64,000 nt of DNA from Hyposmocoma kahamanoa (GCF_003589595.1 NW_020653750.1:737393-801392), one strand, 5' to 3'. Positions 45,223-57,570 are shown, numbered from the stretch's first letter. Notes: generated from the letters alone by a model not told the origin. Program-made: numbers and translations.

Positions 45223-47590
45223 TTTAACTTTACTATGTAGTAATATTTTTCATTGCACCACTCTAACAGGATACAGATATTATTTTAATTTTCAAATCGT
45301 TGTGTAACACATGAGAGCAATACACTTTTGTGTACTTTTCAAGTCGATTTTTGTAAAATACCTATGTAGTAATTAATAGTAATAATCAATTAATGTAATA
45401 ATCACTGAAACCACTTAAGTATTAATTGCAATTCATATTTAGGAATAAATCGTTCACAACTGAATTAAATACATTATTTACTTTGCTATTATTTATTAAA
45501 CACTCCTATTATAAAATTCGTCGTTTGTTTAAAATCTGTCCTTTGATTTAGAGACAATAAAGTTATGTTTAGTAATCAGTCATTTTGTATATTGTATTGC
45601 TGAATTATACATTAAGCCAGTGTCTTTTTCACTGATAACAATTTTTATTAAAAGTTAGGTTGTAATGGGTGCAAAAAATAAATTATCAGTTTACTTTTTT
45701 ATTAGTTGTCGTTTTCATTGGTTGGTTCGATATTAATAGATATGTTAAGAGTCGATACTACCTCTGCTCGAATTCAAATTTTTCCTGTACTAATACGGTT
45801 CATTTTGCTAGAGTCGAGCGGCAGCGACGCTGGCTTTATTTCAAAATTTATTTCTTTACAAACGAAATTAAAGCCATTTGAGAAATGTATATATCGTTTA
45901 ATATACGTGTTCTAATTAGTTCAGTTTATATAAAAAAAATCAGTGGTATATGTAAAAAACCCATTGAATACAGCGGTTTTCTTGTAAAATTTCGAGGCAC
46001 GTTTGTTTTTTTTCCATTGTGAAAATTTTTGGGAATCCTGTTTTCACACAGTATAGTAAACAGTATATCCTCAATTTTACTATATACATAATTCTTCCAA
46101 AGTGATTGATTCTACACTTTCATTGCAATGCAGAATCAACTAAAACCATTTGAGGTTGTGTAGACTCCAATATCGAAAAGAAAAGCCGTCTAATCGTCTC
46201 AATTAGAACTTACTTAGTAAATACCTTCTTTTCCATTGCCGTTTAGCTAGATGAGTCAAGGATATTAAATGTGAATAAGTAATGTAGTTTTCTTATTGGA
46301 TAATACTGGCTCTTCGCGATAGCATTTTGGCCTTCAAGGAGCTTCAACTGGATTTTCAAATTTAATAACATCGGGGTGCTGTGATTTACAAAGCAATTTT
46401 CGACCTAGGAATTACTTGCAGTGCATGAATAATTTAAAAAGAAATCTACATAATTACATAGTTACAGAATAAATTCATGAGTTAAAAGTTAAATAAGTAA
46501 GCAAGTTTTATTACAAGTCATAGCTTACACAATGAATCTTAAATAGACAACTCAGAAATTTCAGTATCACAGTCACAGCACAAATTAGTGCAAGTTTCGT
46601 AGGTATAAGACGAAGTCATACCAATTAAGCAGAGCTTTAAGCCGAGAGAGAGGAGCAAATTAGAGAAATCCAGTACAAAAACTAAATGAATCGCCGGAAT
46701 CAGAGCTTGGAATAGTTAGCTGGGTTGGGTAAAGGCAGGAGACAATTACCGGAGACAAAACAAAGCCCGCCAGACACGCCTACCTACCGCACTAATTACC
46801 TTATTTACCTTATCCTTTCTCTAACTCCCCATTTTCCGTTGTTGTTATGCTTTCATAGGTGTCATTAGCAGGGTATTAGATACCGTATGTGACCTTCGAA
46901 AAGTATGAAGAGAAATACTCGGGTAGACAGAAGATTACGTAATTCTAGAAGGTTGTTTTTCTACGTAAACCTTCTTAGTACAACACTTGAAGTTACGAAT
47001 AGTTGTAAAATTTCTTTCTATTTCAAGAATTTAGTACATACTTATAAGGTTCAAATTTTTTCATTTATTGATACTCACTCGACTGTCCTCAACATAAATT
47101 GGCTATTAATTTGTCCTATTTTCATTGTATAGTTATAAAAAAAATATAAATTCTGAGTGATTGATAGCTTGGAATAGTAGATAATAACCGTGAATATTCT
47201 TTTGAAGACTGGTAGTACCAAATTATTTGGTTATGCATGAAAACGTAAATTATGAAAAAAAGGTTGTGCTAACTTCTGGTAACGCTGTGAACAGTTTAAG
47301 AAGGACAGAAGATAAGCTTAAGTTTTTAATGAATACTTTGAAATATAATTTGTTGTGATGTATAATTCATATGCATCCTGCAAACCTCAAGGATTAAAGC
47401 ATAGGATTAAATGACAATCGTGACTATCGTAATTAGTATCAATTTTTTTTTCTATGCATTCATCACAGTGTTTGTAAAAAGAGATTAACGTAATATCTTA
47501 CATAGTATATGGGCGTGGAAGCTAGTTACATACGATTACTTAGCTGGAGTCGGTTGAAAGGATTTGAACTGAAGGTTTGATCGAAAGACG
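45223..47590. other. No gene recognised
   Basis: Frames at 45669-45915 and 46905-47132 have no recognisable domain. 46610-46800 is less AT-rich but unassigned. Confidence 0.35.
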
Positions 47591-47591
47591 G

Positions 47592-47710
47592 GTACAGGGT
47601 CAAGAGCACGTCAAGCTTGACACTTAAGATTTAAATCCAACTCTATGCCGCTTACGATAAGAACGGTCCAAAGTACAAAGTGTCAAGCTTGACGTGCTCT
47701 TGACTGTACG
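47592..47710. repeat. Long hairpin with perfect 27-bp arms
   Basis: GTCAAGAGCACGTCAAGCTT continues to GACACTT (47599-47625), and its exact inverse lies at 47678-47704, with a 52-base loop. The arms extend outward by GTACA with a 2-base bulge. Confidence 0.85.
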
Positions 47711-47837
47711 AGCATTTGTCATGCATTTGAATTGCCTTCAGCCCTCGCTATTCATCGCTGTTTCATGATGATACAATGGCAGTTGTCCTAGTCGGACTTG
47801 TCCTGACAATATCAGCTGCTAACGTTTTTTTTTTATA

Positions 47838-48140
47838 AAATACCAAGTGATGGGACGAACAAATCGTGCGCCTAGTGGTAAGCATGTGGTTAGCGACACA
47901 CCTATCGATAACAGTTGCAATGCCACTCAGAACTTTAAAACGCAAAGATCTAGGGGCGCTGCTACTGCGCCAGCCACCCTGAGACACACGCTGATAAGTC
48001 TCATATGCCTGCCATTTTACCAGCGCCTTTACCCATCTAAATCCGAACTCAGTAATGCTCACATTTGTGCTCGACGGCAGAAATAGGTAAAGTGGCAGTA
48101 CCACCTTGGATGAACTCTTTCACAAGAAGCTCTACTGCAG
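47838..48140 (+). mobile_element. Family A SINE-like repeat (A5)
   Basis: AAGTGATGGGACGAACAAAT, CCTAGTGGTAAGC, GGCAGAAATAGGTAAAGTGG, ending CACAAGAAGCTCTACTGC. The opposing 113-codon frame (48104-47763) is within it and is not a gene. Confidence 0.75.
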
Positions 48141-48369
48141 TACTTCCCTGAGCGAACTATATTATAAACATATTTTACTTCTGTAAACCTCCCTTTTGGG
48201 CATTGTACTGTTTTGAAAAGTATGTGGCGCTTACGCCAGAACCTGTTCATGCGTTATGTTCCTCAACAGAATGGCAGTTACAATGATCTGCGTAAAAGCA
48301 ATCGCTCGCATCATGCCACCGCCGTCCACCGACGGGACGAAACAGCACAAATCCATAGCCCGCATTAAA

Positions 48370-49060
48370 AGTCAGGCCACATAGACGCGGTAAAAGCGGT
48401 CCGGGGGCGGACCTGCGGGAAGCGAGGGCGTGCCGGGGCGTGCTACACAGCAGTTCCGCGCTTAGTTAGCAGCGGGACAGCGACGCGAAGGCGGCCAGTG
48501 TGACACCAAAAGCGTCACGCCACACTTCATTTTCAACCTTTTTTTCCATCCTCTAAGGTTTCAACAAAGATAAAGAAAGCACCAGGTCGCTGTCGGATAG
48601 TGATGAAGAAGACTTGTTCTTTTATTCGCGCTAATCCTGCGGAAGTTCCACATTCCTAGTACTACGCTTTGGACAGACACATACTGTTATTTGCTATCCT
48701 GGTTTTCTTTTTTTACGATTCCAAATTACGGCATGAACAAATCGTGGGCCTAGTGGTATAATAAAGCAAAAAATAGTACACTCACGACTCGATTTGACTC
48801 CTTGGAATTTTTTTCCCAAATCATTTCCTTCTTAAAACTGTTTTTATAATTTCTATTACTTGTATTAAATAAACTGGGGTATGATGGCACCAATGATATA
48901 AGTTTTTCGGTCGAATTCATCTTGAAACTTAATTGAAACACATTCCACCGTTGTCAAAAAATATAACATCCAAACCCGCTGAAAGCCCGCTAATGTCCTG
49001 CTCCCGGACCGCGCCCGCCACTGACGCTCTGTGTGGCGGACGGTTGCATAGAACTCAATG
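48370..49060. repeat. GC-rich ended segment, possible DNA element
   Basis: 48370-48490 and 48985-49045 are GC-rich, with weak inverted similarity (AGCGGTCCGGGGGCGGAC against GCGCGGTCCGGGAGCAGGAC). Between them is AT-rich DNA with a family A start fragment (48715-48760). It could be a decayed TIR element; no transposase is visible. Confidence 0.35.
48715..48760 (+). repeat. Family A fragment, 5' end only
   Basis: TTACGGCATGAACAAATCGT then GGGCCTAGTGGTA matches the first 45 bp of A5. Confidence 0.6.
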
Positions 49061-49073
49061 TATTACAAGTACA

Positions 49074-49705
49074 GATGGGAAACACTGCTCATTTTTTTAA
49101 ACGTTTAAACGTTATGCTTTTTTAAAAAAGCGAGCTTTTTTAAACGCTTTTTGGCTTGTTAACAAAAACGTTTAGAAAAACGTTTTAAGTTTTTAAGCGC
49201 ATACACTTTTATGTTAAAAAAAGCTTGCAACGTTGTGTTGATAGCGAAAAGCAAGAGTAGACCAGTAAAGGTTTTAAGAAAGTAAGTTTATTTGTAAAAA
49301 ACGAGTTTTATTTTTATTTATAATACAACATTATTATATTAACATTTAGTTCATTGGCGTTTCAAAGCGTTCAAAAATTGTTGACATGGAAAAACTGCTT
49401 ATTTTTTTAACGTTGGAACCTACGTTTAAACGCTTTTTAGTTTGAAGCTTAAAAAGTCGTTTAGAAAAACGTTTTAAGCGCATAGACTTATAAGTTTAAA
49501 AAAAGCTTGCAACGTTATGTTGAATTAATTTGTTTAGGAAACATAGATGGCGCTACTTGAAACTTAGGCACGTTGTAAAAAATGAAATTGTTGAGTATAG
49601 AACTGACTAGTTACCAACGCTTAAAATGAAAACTGTGCTTATGCGCTTATTTTAAAAAGCAAACTTTTTTAAATGTTTTTCGTTTAAATGCCCGCCTCTA
49701 ATTAC
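49074..49705. repeat. GTTTAAACG-rich repeated segment
   Basis: Two direct units, at 49078-49230 and 49385-49520, share ACGTTTAAACG, GTTTAGAAAAACGTTTTAAG and AAAAAAAGCTTGCAACGTT. A partial third unit is at 49625-49690. The outer ends (CAGATGGGAAAC and, inverted, TAGAGGCGGGCAT) and ATTACAA on both sides hint at a hAT-like non-autonomous element, but the flanking duplication does not align cleanly. Confidence 0.5.
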
Positions 49706-50372
49706 AACACCCGCGTCCGTTCCCGCCCCGCGTTCGCCGCGGGCCCGGCCCGCGCCCGCTCTGACTGTTTATCATCTTCACACGAGTGCGTTCGGCCCCG
49801 TACGGCAACTGAGTGGCCAGAGCATAAGAGAGGCAACGCAAGTTGGCGTCTTTATGCCTATTGTCTTCGATAAGTTTCGTGAATCGTCTTCGACATGCAG
49901 GTTTCTTCTACATTTTCCATAACGCTATAGCAAATAGTAGTTAGACAGAAAATTCATTTTTGCGCCTACAATACGGGTTAATACTGCTAAATGTAAATTG
50001 CAAGTATCTAAACGAAGTTGTGTGGATAATTGTGAATAGGTAGCAAACATTGCCGGACATTCAGACATTATGAACACTGTACGAAATTGTTGGTATTTGA
50101 AATTCGTTTATGGTATCTAGGAAGCTATTTCGCGAAGGACTATAGTAATTTTCGATTTTATCGCCCGATCCCCATGTAATACTAAGCTGAAGTTTCTGAG
50201 TAAACATACGCTAGATTGAAGTCGTTGATTCAAGCTGTGGTTCCGTAAATGAAGGCCAACTATTTTTGAAATTACTGCAATAAAAGGTAATTATTTTAGG
50301 TGTAGTAACAAAACGCTTTAAACTAAATAAGCTAAATGGATTTTGAAGCCATTTCTACATAAGAACAATGTC
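49706..50372. other. No gene; GC-rich start
   Basis: 49706-49765 is strongly GC-rich, unlike the surroundings. The 61-codon frame at 49688-49873 runs through it with biased composition and no domain. Confidence 0.4.
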
Positions 50373-50670
50373 TTAGTAGCAGTAGAGATCCTTGTAAAAG
50401 AGTTCGTCCAGGGAAGTAGGTACTGTCACTTTACTTGTTTCTGCCTCCAAGCAGTAATGCTTTCATTACTGCGTTCCGGTTTTGAAGAGGAAAGGGCCCT
50501 AGTGAAGTTACAGATACATGAGACTTGTCAACTTATGTCTCAGGGTGACCGGTGCAGTGACAGTGCCTCACACGTCTTTGCGATTTTAAGCTCTGAGCGG
50601 CATTGCAACTGTTATGGACAGGGGTGTCGCTCATCAGCAGGCGCACAATTTGCTTGTCACTTGATATCAT
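50373..50670 (-). mobile_element. Family A SINE-like repeat (A6)
   Basis: Reverse of A2: it begins at the AGAGATCCTTGTAAAAGAGT end and finishes CTTGTCACTTGATATCAT. Near full length. Confidence 0.75.
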
Positions 50671-51271
50671 AAATATAAAAAAAAGTTTTTGTCTTTTTGT
50701 ACACGTAAGCCCGTTTATTTTAGTTATAGTGTCTTGTACTTAGGTGTGTAGGAATAAATTTCTTTAAGAAATAGGCTAAACATTTTGTTTGTGTTTTCCT
50801 TTTATTGAATGTGAATCGTGTGTACATTAAGAACATACGTTACAAGGTATACTATTAAGACTTTTAAGAACCAAGGTACATTTCTCAGAACTTTGTTTCG
50901 TTTAAAAGGGCCTCAACGGTACGTCTGTCACTAAGTAAAATTCACTGTGTGTGTATAAGTCAGTCTAATCTGACATGTTTGGTCAAGTTCACTAAACACA
51001 CTCGGAAAAGGACTCGGTGATGAGATGAAAGCTATCCGTCTTGCGTGGCGGCAAAGGAAATGGCGTCGGAAAACGCAATAGAGCCAACAAGCCTAAGGCA
51101 GAACAATCACTGGTTTCGTATTTACTAGCTAGTATAAATTTCAGAGAAATAGTCGTATTGCTATATATATAAATATTTATGTACATATAATGTGTTTATT
51201 GTAAGATCCTTCTTATTTCTCCGAAATATATAGGTATCGGCGCGCAATACATCATACGAATATTATATATG
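50671..51271. other. No feature recognised
   Basis: AT-rich; short TATATA run near 51160. Confidence 0.4.
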
Positions 51272-51515
51272 TAGTAGCATTAGAGATCTTTATGACAGAG
51301 TTCGTCCAGGGAAGTATTGTCACCTTACCTACTTTTGCCGTCAAGCGGTAATGAGCTGTCCTGTGTTCAGGTTTTGAAGGATAAATAAAGGTGCTGGTGA
51401 AACTGGAGGCACATAGGCTTATCGACTTAAGTCTCTGAGTGGTACTGCAATTGCCATGGATAGGCGTGTCGTTTATCAACAGGCGCACGACTTGCTTGTT
51501 CCTTCACTTGGTTAC
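51272..51515 (-). mobile_element. Family A SINE-like repeat (A7)
   Basis: Reverse copy with an internal deletion between AGTCTCTGAG and the GGTACTGCAATTGCC block; both ends are present. Confidence 0.7.
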
Positions 51516-52180
51516 ATAAAAAAAAACATGTATTGTATACATTTGAACCATTCTAAGCCATGAGCAGTATTCTAATTCCTAAAGGGATAGAATACAAATA
51601 TATTGATGCTATCGTAGAAAACGTTTTCCTTGGTATTACAAATGAAATAATGGCGTTTGGTATACCAGTTTCAAAATTGCAGAATAGGTTTAGCTCAATC
51701 AAATATCGTTTGAGCATTTAATACTGATAATGCATTGTTTAAGTCCGGGAATGTATATAAATATATGTTTATGTCTCAACTGTTCTGGATGTTGATCCGA
51801 CATGATAAATTGATTATAAGACCTCCTATTCCTGAAGGTATTTCCCTTATATAGGGAAGGGTCCTATAGGGAAGGGATATCTATTGTTTAAGTTTTAAAG
51901 CTTCTAATTTATTATTTAAGACTCGTAGGTACACGGCGATGTTTATTATTTAATCTGTATTACAAACAGCAATTAATAACTGTCTAGCCGTTTGCCAGTT
52001 TTAATGCAGTAAACAAATAAATACTTAATTTACCTGTCAGTCAAAGATATCCAAAGTTCCTTAGACCGAAAATTGATCAATAATTTAGCTCAACCGGTAG
52101 ATAATCGAAACCAAAAAACCATTAATTAATTAGCTTCAGTGATTTTGACAGCAGGCGTCATTGGACTTTTGGCTGGTGGT
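51516..52180. other. No feature recognised
   Basis: AT-rich; a GGGAAGGG duplication lies near 51850-51880. Confidence 0.4.
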
Positions 52181-52507
52181 TTATTAACCGACTTTAAAAA
52201 ATGGAGGAGGTTCTCAATTCGACTGGCTTTTTCTTGTGTGTATGTACACGACACGACACGAATTGTGTGTGATACCACGCGATACAGGGTTTCCCTAGAG
52301 CGATTACTCCGACATTTATGAACCGATTTTGACTATTCTTTTTTTGTCAGAAAAAGGGTACCTCAGTAGTGGGCCCATCCAAATTTGAAGAATAGGATAT
52401 TCCACCTCTAAGAGTGGCAAATTAGGGGATGAATCGGTTTATCGGATTTCACTCACTTTCCGTAAATCGATTTCAATAAGACCTCGCAAACAAATGTTCA
52501 TTACCAG
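52181..52507 (+). repeat. Family B repeat without LTR (B6)
   Basis: TTATTAACCGACTTTAAAAA at the start, then CCACCTCTAAGAGTGGCAAA (52402-52421), an intact empty site. The 3' end is truncated after CGCAAACAAATG. A segment at 52242-52300 (ACGACACGACACG to CAGGGTTTCCCTAG) is extra relative to other copies. Confidence 0.8.
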
Positions 52508-53814
52508 AGCATGCTGATGAACATAAATTAAATCTAAAAAATATTTCTGTGACTTGCAGTGTGCCTCAAATTTCAAATTATTTTTCGTTGATTCAACATT
52601 ATACTGTTCTTAATAAAGATTATCTCGGTTTATTTAGATTAGTCTCATAAATAAAGGAGCTTAGAAATTTTAACAATTTACGACTCTTGTAGAACTGGGC
52701 ATATTATAGTATATGAAAAGGTAGTCAAGATGTGTATTTAAAGAAAATGTGTAAGTTTATCCATAATACAATATTTGCGACAGGCTGATATTTTATTAAC
52801 ACGCAAGTAATGATAGACTTTGGATGAAAATGCTACCTCTTTATAGTCTAACGAAGTTAATAATATCCTAGGAAAAATAAACAACGATATTAAACTACCC
52901 GAAGTAAAAGTATTAGTATATTGCCTAAGGACCTATACATAAATACTGTCACTACGATTACCGTTTACGGTTACAGATTAAATTAGACAGATTATCAATA
53001 TTTAAAACGAATTTTATCGTTTTGCGATTGACGTGAAGCATAACTTTGAATAAAGATTTTTGACACTTTGTTTTCGGCTTTATAAAAAATAATTTATTTA
53101 AAAAAGAATTTACTATAGTTCATGACACACCATCTTTTTTACACACGAAGAAACATATCCTAAAAGAACTAAGCAGTCCGAAATAAACTATGTAAGTAAG
53201 TAAAGTAGCCACTTAGATCTCCGCAATCTTAGGACTTGATATCTCGATGGGTAACGATCTCTACTCATACCTATAGAAATATTAAGAGCCACGCAAAAAA
53301 GGAAAACGAATGTAGATTGATGGCTAGGTATACATGTAAATAGTAACATAGAAATAACAGTTTGCTTGAAACAATGAAGCTGTCATTTCAGCGTCACGGA
53401 TGAGTACCTACATAGCTCGATATTACGCCGGCTTTTGACGTCATAGTTACGGTCAGAGCACAAGTTGCTTTCCACGTAGCTATGCATTTTGTGGCCGAAC
53501 AATAAACAACGAGCACAGTGTTTCGTTGTTAGAAATTGAAGACCTAATCGACCAGTGAACTGCAACTTAAATTCTCTAAGCACTGACAGTCTAATTTGCG
53601 AAGCGAGTTTATCTAAATTGTATGTACACTGCATTGGAAGTTGGAAACACATCTTTGAACATTAATTTGAATCGCTTTTTTGTATATTAACTTTATGTAC
53701 TAAACTTTTACTTTTGTTTGTTCTTAACGCCTGTTTGTTAGTAGGTATTACATCAATTAGACTTGTGTGTAACTTTATACGTAAGGCCACATGTAGAATC
53801 ACAATACAAAAAAA
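52508..53814. other. No gene recognised
   Basis: The frame 53652-53383 (-), 89 codons starting MCFQLPMQCTYNLDKLASQI, is in less AT-rich DNA, but I recognise no family. The rest is AT-rich. Confidence 0.35.
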
Positions 53815-53995
53815 AGAATTTTATGTAAAACATTAAAAGGTAGCTAATATTTTATGGTTTCTACGTTGAAATTCAAAACTGATACAAAATGTAGAGTAAC
53901 AAATCAAAAAAGAATTTTATGTAAAACATTAAAAGGTAGCTTATACTTTATGGTTTCTTTGTTGAAATTCAAAGCTAATACAAAATGGTGAAAAA
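53815..53995 (+). repeat. Tandem duplication, 96-bp period
   Basis: AGAATTTTATGTAAAACATT begins at 53815 and again at 53911. Both units continue through TTATGGTTTCT and GTTGAAATTCAAA. Confidence 0.85.
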
Positions 53996-55005
53996 AAAAA
54001 AAATTCAAAACGGTATTGTTGAAACGAATGTTACACGCAATAATAACTGTTTTTGATGTCGAAATCAACCGTTTGAACTTTGAAGCAAAACTCAGTGGAG
54101 CGTGATGTTTTAGCCAGAATGCTTTCATTCATGTACGAACCACTTTAACCCGAATTTCGGTATAAAGCTGCGAAGAGGTAAACATCTCTTTCATAGTAAA
54201 AATGTAGTAAATCCGGAGGAGTTGGTCGCAGACGTTTTCGTATGCACACAGAGTACCGCGCTCAATCAGTTCTCAAAGAAGGTAAAAGAGAGTTGGATGC
54301 CGGCGAGATCAAAGAGCGGTCCCGCGACTCGTTACCTTGCCTCGTATATGTAGAAAAGGTACTAGGTCTGTAAAATATGCACGCCTCCAGTAGATATTGA
54401 AAAACACTAATTTACATTTGCTTTAATTCTGGAACCAGGTCTGAAAGTCACTATGTTTGTGTTTCTTCATCTTACATGAATAAACAATCCTATAAATTGA
54501 ATATTATTGTGTACATTATGATTTCTGTACCATGATCATGAGTTTACAGAGTTGATATTTTTCGGTAGTTCCATCGCTCACAAGAAAACATTTTAAATCA
54601 AAATATTGTAAGCAGTTGCTAGCGATTATCAACTCTGTAACTCCTCTGTGGAAGTAGTGATGTATTTCAGAAACCAGAAGTAAATATTGTACTGTATAAT
54701 ATTTTTATTGCATAATTTGTACAAATGATAAACAATACATGATTTTCTTGATTTATTTCTGATTTCTAGAATCAGAAGAGACCAAAATTATAAGAATCTT
54801 AACTTACTTATTAGCGGGCAGTTTTACTTATGAATAACTGAAAGTTATAAAGAAGGTAAGAAATATACTAGAAATTTCTATCCTATTGTGGTTAAATATT
54901 AAGTATTCCATAGTTCCAAGGTACCGTGTGTAAAATTTAAATATTCGAGAATGACCTCAAATGAATATCTTCATTAAAATAATTAGTAGTACGTAATTAA
55001 TTTAT
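53996..55005. other. No recognised feature
   Basis: 54157-54352 (+) is open without a start codon (RRGKHLFHSKNVVNPEELVA) in more balanced composition. I cannot name it, and no clear splice sites frame it. Confidence 0.3.
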
Positions 55006-55340
55006 AATAGAAAGTCAAACAAACTTACCTGTAAGTGATATTTGACGATTATTAAACGAAGTGATTCGCCCGAGAGATTACACATATTTACTTGTAGTAG
55101 CACGCGCTGCCATCGTACACAATTTTAGAGCAACAATTTCCTAAACGAAATTTTTATTTTCCTATTGTGGGTAATTCATACACGTTTGACCCTTGGCCCA
55201 TCGACTGCTATTTCGTAGATGGGTAAGATCTAAAAATGCATTTGATCTGGGTCCGGGAGGGAGTGTAATCTCTCGGGCGAATCACTTCGTTTAATAATCG
55301 TCGAACATCACTTACAGGTAAGTTTGTTTGACTTTCTATT
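55006..55340. mobile_element. Foldback element, 77-bp arms
   Basis: Arms at 55006-55082 and 55264-55340 are inverted copies with two mismatches in 77. Shared motifs are CTCTCGGGCGAATCACTTCG and CACTTACAGGTAAGTTTG. The 181-bp loop is non-coding. A further partial echo of the arm (TTCAGTGATTCGCCC) follows at about 55346. It is probably a MITE; the family is unassigned. Confidence 0.8.
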
Positions 55341-55390
55341 AAACTTCAGTGATTCGCCCTTTTTACAGTTTAGTACTTTTACAATCTTGC

Positions 55391-55915
55391 TTTTTTGTTG
55401 TTTGAAGAAATGTATATTTTATTAAATAAAGATATATATATATGTTCTATAGTATATTGCATTTCGTAAAGTGCGTCTGCCACACCTCTCTGCAGCCCGC
55501 CGCCGCTTGTAGGAGCTTCGTTTTCATGTGTTTGTTTAATGAAATGTTGCCTTATATTGTTGAAGATAAAGTTTATGTTGCATTGCTTGCTTTAATGCAT
55601 GTGAATCAACGCTTCGCGGCGGCGCGCGAAGTCAGCTACGGTCGCTAACCGTTACCTACCGTAGGCGACGCAGCGCGGCTTTACTCTTTTGTTTTTTGTT
55701 GTTTCAAGAAATGTATACTTTATTTAGTGGAGAATATGTTCTATAGTACATTGCATTTTAAGTAGTGTGTCTATCGCAGCTCTCTGCAGCAGTTTGTTTA
55801 ATGAAATGTTGCCTTATTTTGAAGAGGATAAAGTTAAAGTTGCATTGCTCGTTTCAACGTAGCGCCGCGTAGCGTCGTATAGCGTCTACGCGATATGAAT
55901 CAAGCCTAATTGGTT
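55391..55915 (+). repeat. Diverged tandem duplication
   Basis: A unit at 55391-55680 and a shorter one at 55691-55915 share TGTTGTTT-AAGAAATGTAT, ATATGTTCTATAGTA-ATTG, CTCTCTGCAGC and TTTAATGAAATGTTGCCTTA. Each ends in a GC-rich stretch. The 68-codon frame 55442-55648 lies inside the first unit and is not conserved in the second. Confidence 0.75.
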
Positions 55916-56867
55916 ATAGATTGGTTTAATATGAAAAGGGCGGGGCCGCTGTGTGACTATCGGTGGTTATGTTAGGAAATCAGGAAAAATAAGGTGTGTG
56001 GCTATGTTAGGAAATCAGTAAAATCACGGATCTTGGGAGGTTACCTTTAGACGAGTAACCCACACCTGCTCTAAAAACTAAAATAATTTTATTCCCAAGA
56101 AAACACGTATACGGAATGTTCCCTGAAATAATAACTTGAAACTGCGAATCGGCTGCTGAGGCTTTACGGTATTTGCATCAAAGCGGACCGTAGGCTCAAA
56201 ACATCCATCCATTTAGTGGAGGGACTAACGGTATTTCGTCTAATGAAACCCGCGGTACATTTCACTTTAATACCTCAGTTTTAGGGTTTGACGAAGCTAC
56301 AACTACACCTCGTTTAGTTAGTGAATGAATTATAGTGTAGGAGAACATCTCGGGCAGGAAAGTTAGAAGTTCCATGTTGCCGGAGTGAAATTTAGTAATT
56401 AGGAAGCGTGCTGAGCGTATAGATATGCGACATCGTCGGTTTCAAATATTTATATGATACACAGTAAATGGTCCATAAAGGTGCTTATTTTAAACCTTTA
56501 CATAAAATATTTATAATTTTTAATACACAGTTCATTTTTGCATTTATATTAATGATTGACAAAAAATGCAAAAAAGTTATCTAAAGCTTTTTTGATTAGT
56601 AAGAAAATTTGGAAAATTAAAAATAGAAGTACTAATGGCCGCTGAAACTAGATGTATGAAATTTTTACAAAATTTTCCTATCGTAATGCTTAACGTCATC
56701 GGGTTTTTTTGCACGTTCATCCCCTACAAGGTTGAAGGGATCTACGATCTGTTCTTGGGAAATTCAAATCACTTATGTAAAAGGAAGTACACCAGACTAC
56801 AGGTGAAGGGTCTCCACATGTGCCTTATCACAGCATGACAGCTACAATGTTAACCGGCTCTGCTAAG
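55916..56867. other. No feature recognised
   Basis: A short direct repeat of GGCTATGTTAGGAAATCAG flanks 55963-56015. The frame 56635-56838 has no known domain. Confidence 0.4.
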
Positions 56868-57095
56868 GACGCATCTTTTTTATGTACCTATAGTTCCTAC
56901 TTTCGCAAACGAGACGACAAGCCACTTGATGAGAGGTGGTCATCGTCGCCTGTAATATCAGATGAACTGCATAAGTATTGCCAACCTTAGAGAGCCCCGT
57001 TGATATGAAGAACCCCATGTCCTGACGGAAAAGAAATACTTCAGGATTATGACTATTCCACATCTAGTAGGATCCAGGAAGTAAAGAACGTGATA
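56868..57095 (-). repeat. Family F repeat (F3)
   Basis: Minus strand: CCTACTAGATGTGGAATAGT, GGGGCTCTCTAAGGTTGGCA, TCATCAAGTGGCTTGTCGTC and an A-rich end, matching 16540-16840. The opposing frames here are repeat-derived. Confidence 0.6.
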
Positions 57096-57450
57096 CCCGC
57101 TATATTTCAATCGCTTGTGGTTCGAACAATTGAAAATGACCAAGAAGTTTATATATAAGCTTCTTGAAATTGACACAATGGGTCTCTTTCCATCTTTTGC
57201 GCATGCAATGTGTAGAAAAAGGACAGCTGGCTATTTGATTATTTTGTGTGCTTTTGTAATTTATATTTACAATTCATTTATATATAAATTAAATACTATA
57301 AAACTGTACAAAATAACATTTTTAAATGAGAACTATGATAACACAATATATTTGTTTAGTGAAAATATGATACAAAACCCTGTTTTTACACTTTACTGCA
57401 GTAATTTTTACAAGTTATTATTATATGGTACTGCATGATTGACAACCGCG

Positions 57451-57570
57451 CTGACAGTCGAACAAACGAAGACTGTTGCGCGATTGACGTTCTGTACGTG
57501 ATTTTAACGCCCTATAGATGCGGACACTTTTAAGCGTGAACCCGATGTCCATTTATTGGTAGTTCAATGA
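57451..57570 (+). repeat. Family J repeat, copy 1
   Basis: CAGTCGAACAAACGAAGACT, then GATTTTAACGCCCTATAGAT and CGGACACTTTTAAGCG. It is partner to 60807-60927 in the same orientation; the two bracket the I29 gene and its paralogue. Confidence 0.75.

Noticed and set aside
53383..53652. Possible chemoreceptor-like exon on the minus strand
   Set aside because: No transmembrane pattern or signature motif; the resemblance did not survive inspection.
54157..54352. Possible internal exon (HSKNVVNPEELVADVFVCTQ)
   Set aside because: No known family, no clear acceptor and donor pair, and an in-frame stop at the end.
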